Source: Anaerolineae bacterium
GTDB taxonomy: Bacteria > Chloroflexota > Anaerolineae > 4572-78
Assembly: GCA_027022125.1 (NCBI GenBank)
Contig: JALVZI010000411.1
Coordinates: 2,739-8,063, forward strand
DNA: 5,325 nt
Direction of reading: 5' to 3'
The position numbers and the translations under genes are program-made. Below, one piece after another: positions 5,042-5,325 of the stretch (position 1 is the first letter of the stretch; each line of letters starts with the position of its first letter). A model generated the notes under the pieces. That model saw nothing but the letters and a program-made list of their open reading frames with translations. It searched no databases and was not told the DNA's origin.

Positions 5042-5095
5042 ATGAAACTGTCTGCAAAACAAAAGAAAAAACTAGGACTTACGCAAAATAGTTGA
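5042..5095 (+). pseudogene. Third small partner gene, broken by an insertion sequence
   Basis: Nine bases after the stop of tip 3, behind an AGAGG site, an ATG opens MKLSAKQKKKL. This is a short, basic start like those of the two other partners (MFENKKTVIIL and MKHKTRDMTIL), placed exactly where a partner is expected. After about eleven codons the sequence changes to an insertion-sequence end (GACTTACGCA from 5076), and the frame stops at TGA 5093-5095. No membrane segment is left. The rest of the gene should lie beyond the far end of the insertion sequence, outside the window. If the tip were expressed, the cell would lack this partner. Confidence 0.65.
5072..5075. other. Probable target-site copy, CTAG
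   Basis: CTAG abuts the presumed insertion-sequence end. It fits the 4-base YTAR target that I recall for the IS701 family. The second copy would be at the right end, which is not in the window. Confidence 0.45.
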
Positions 5096-5107
5096 GATTG
5101 GTATAAT
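5079..5107 (+). promoter_or_regulatory. Transposase promoter inside the insertion sequence end
   Basis: A perfect -10 TATAAT (5102-5107) has a poor -35 TTACGC (5079-5084) at a 17-base spacing. The expected transcript start is about 5114, at the ATG of the transposase, so the message would be leaderless or nearly so. Confidence 0.5.
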
Positions 5108-5113
5108 AGCGGT

Positions 5114-5325
5114 ATGAAAAAGAAACTTACACACTGGGATTATTGTCAATTTTTGTTGGTCAGTCAGGTCAATTACACACAAACGTACTTTGCCGCGTAC
5201 AGTGAACAATTCAGCCACGACCGGGTCAATCGGTTTATGCGAGAGAATAATCTCACGCCGCGTGAGCTGCGAAAGCACGTGCGCCACGATCTTGAGCTCT
5301 CGGAAAACGGCTATATTTTGTTTGA
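5114..5325 (+). CDS. Transposase, N-terminal 70 residues (IS701/IS4-like DDE), cut by window end
   Basis: The frame opens MKKKLTHWDYCQFLLVSQVN and continues without a stop to the last base. The pattern DYCQFLL.SQ.NYT.TYFA....FSHD.VNR.....LTPR.L..HV..D....NGYILF matches my memory of the N-terminal region of IS701-type transposases common in cyanobacteria and Chloroflexota. In these, the next residues are usually DD(T/S), carrying the first catalytic aspartate, which is just beyond the edge. No ribosome site precedes the ATG, and the TATAAT lies seven bases upstream. Whether the rest of the enzyme is intact cannot be seen. Confidence 0.72.
   Translation, partial: MKKKLTHWDYCQFLLVSQVNYTQTYFAAYSEQFSHDRVNRFMRENNLTPRELRKHVRHDLELSENGYILF

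Larger units (their letters stand above)
5076..5325 (+). mobile_element. Insertion sequence, left end (IS701-like), right end outside window
   Basis: The left end appears to be GACTTACGCAAAATAG, a terminal sequence style often seen in cyanobacterial and Chloroflexota insertion sequences. It is followed within 40 bases by a transposase start on the same strand. The element interrupts the third partner gene. The family call rests on the transposase N-terminus and the CTAG target; the terminal inverted repeat cannot be checked here. Confidence 0.68.

Overview
The window looks like accessory DNA from a Chloroflexota-type bacterium (Anaerolineae or a relative). The evidence is the style of the RHS core (a YYLHGSSRVAMR-type entry, then an NDHLGS motif, then the DPSG end), the AGN-rich Ig-like repeats, and the 7- and 8-base tandem repeats between genes. 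This phylum call is an inference from remembered sequence style, not from a search.

Layout. At 1-179 (minus strand) is the 5' end of a gene for a secreted protein with a clear signal peptide. Positions 168-325 are a gene-free stretch of degenerate 7-mer and 8-mer tandem repeats. A plus-strand ORF ending at 2491 encodes an unusually short RHS protein: Ig-like repeats, the terminal RHS core, and a roughly 225-residue C-terminal tip. Fifteen bases downstream is a 66-residue protein with two membrane segments (2506-2706).

The RHS-core end, tip and small membrane gene then recur twice more in the same orientation. Cassette 2 is 3024-4159 and cassette 3 is 4169-5075. In both, the RHS part is a 5'-truncated fragment with no proper N-terminus, so these are orphan tips. 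DNA identity between copies is very high through the end of the core and the pre-tip (2 mismatches in 300 bases between copies 2 and 3). It falls away in the last 100 or so residues, and the small partner genes differ from one another. A palindrome-rich, IS200/IS605-like remnant (about 2707-2943) separates cassettes 1 and 2. An IS701-like insertion sequence, cut by the window end, has entered codons 11-12 of the third partner gene.

Interpretation. The arrangement matches the logic of polymorphic toxin loci: one expressed carrier with a tip and a cognate small protein, followed by stored orphan tip/partner pairs that could be moved onto the carrier by recombination in the long direct repeats. 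I recognise neither the tip domain nor the two-segment membrane protein. The proposal that they are a membrane-acting toxin and its membrane-embedded immunity protein is inference. Copy 3 is itself a mosaic (5' part like copy 1, 3' part like copy 2), which is direct evidence that such recombination has happened here.
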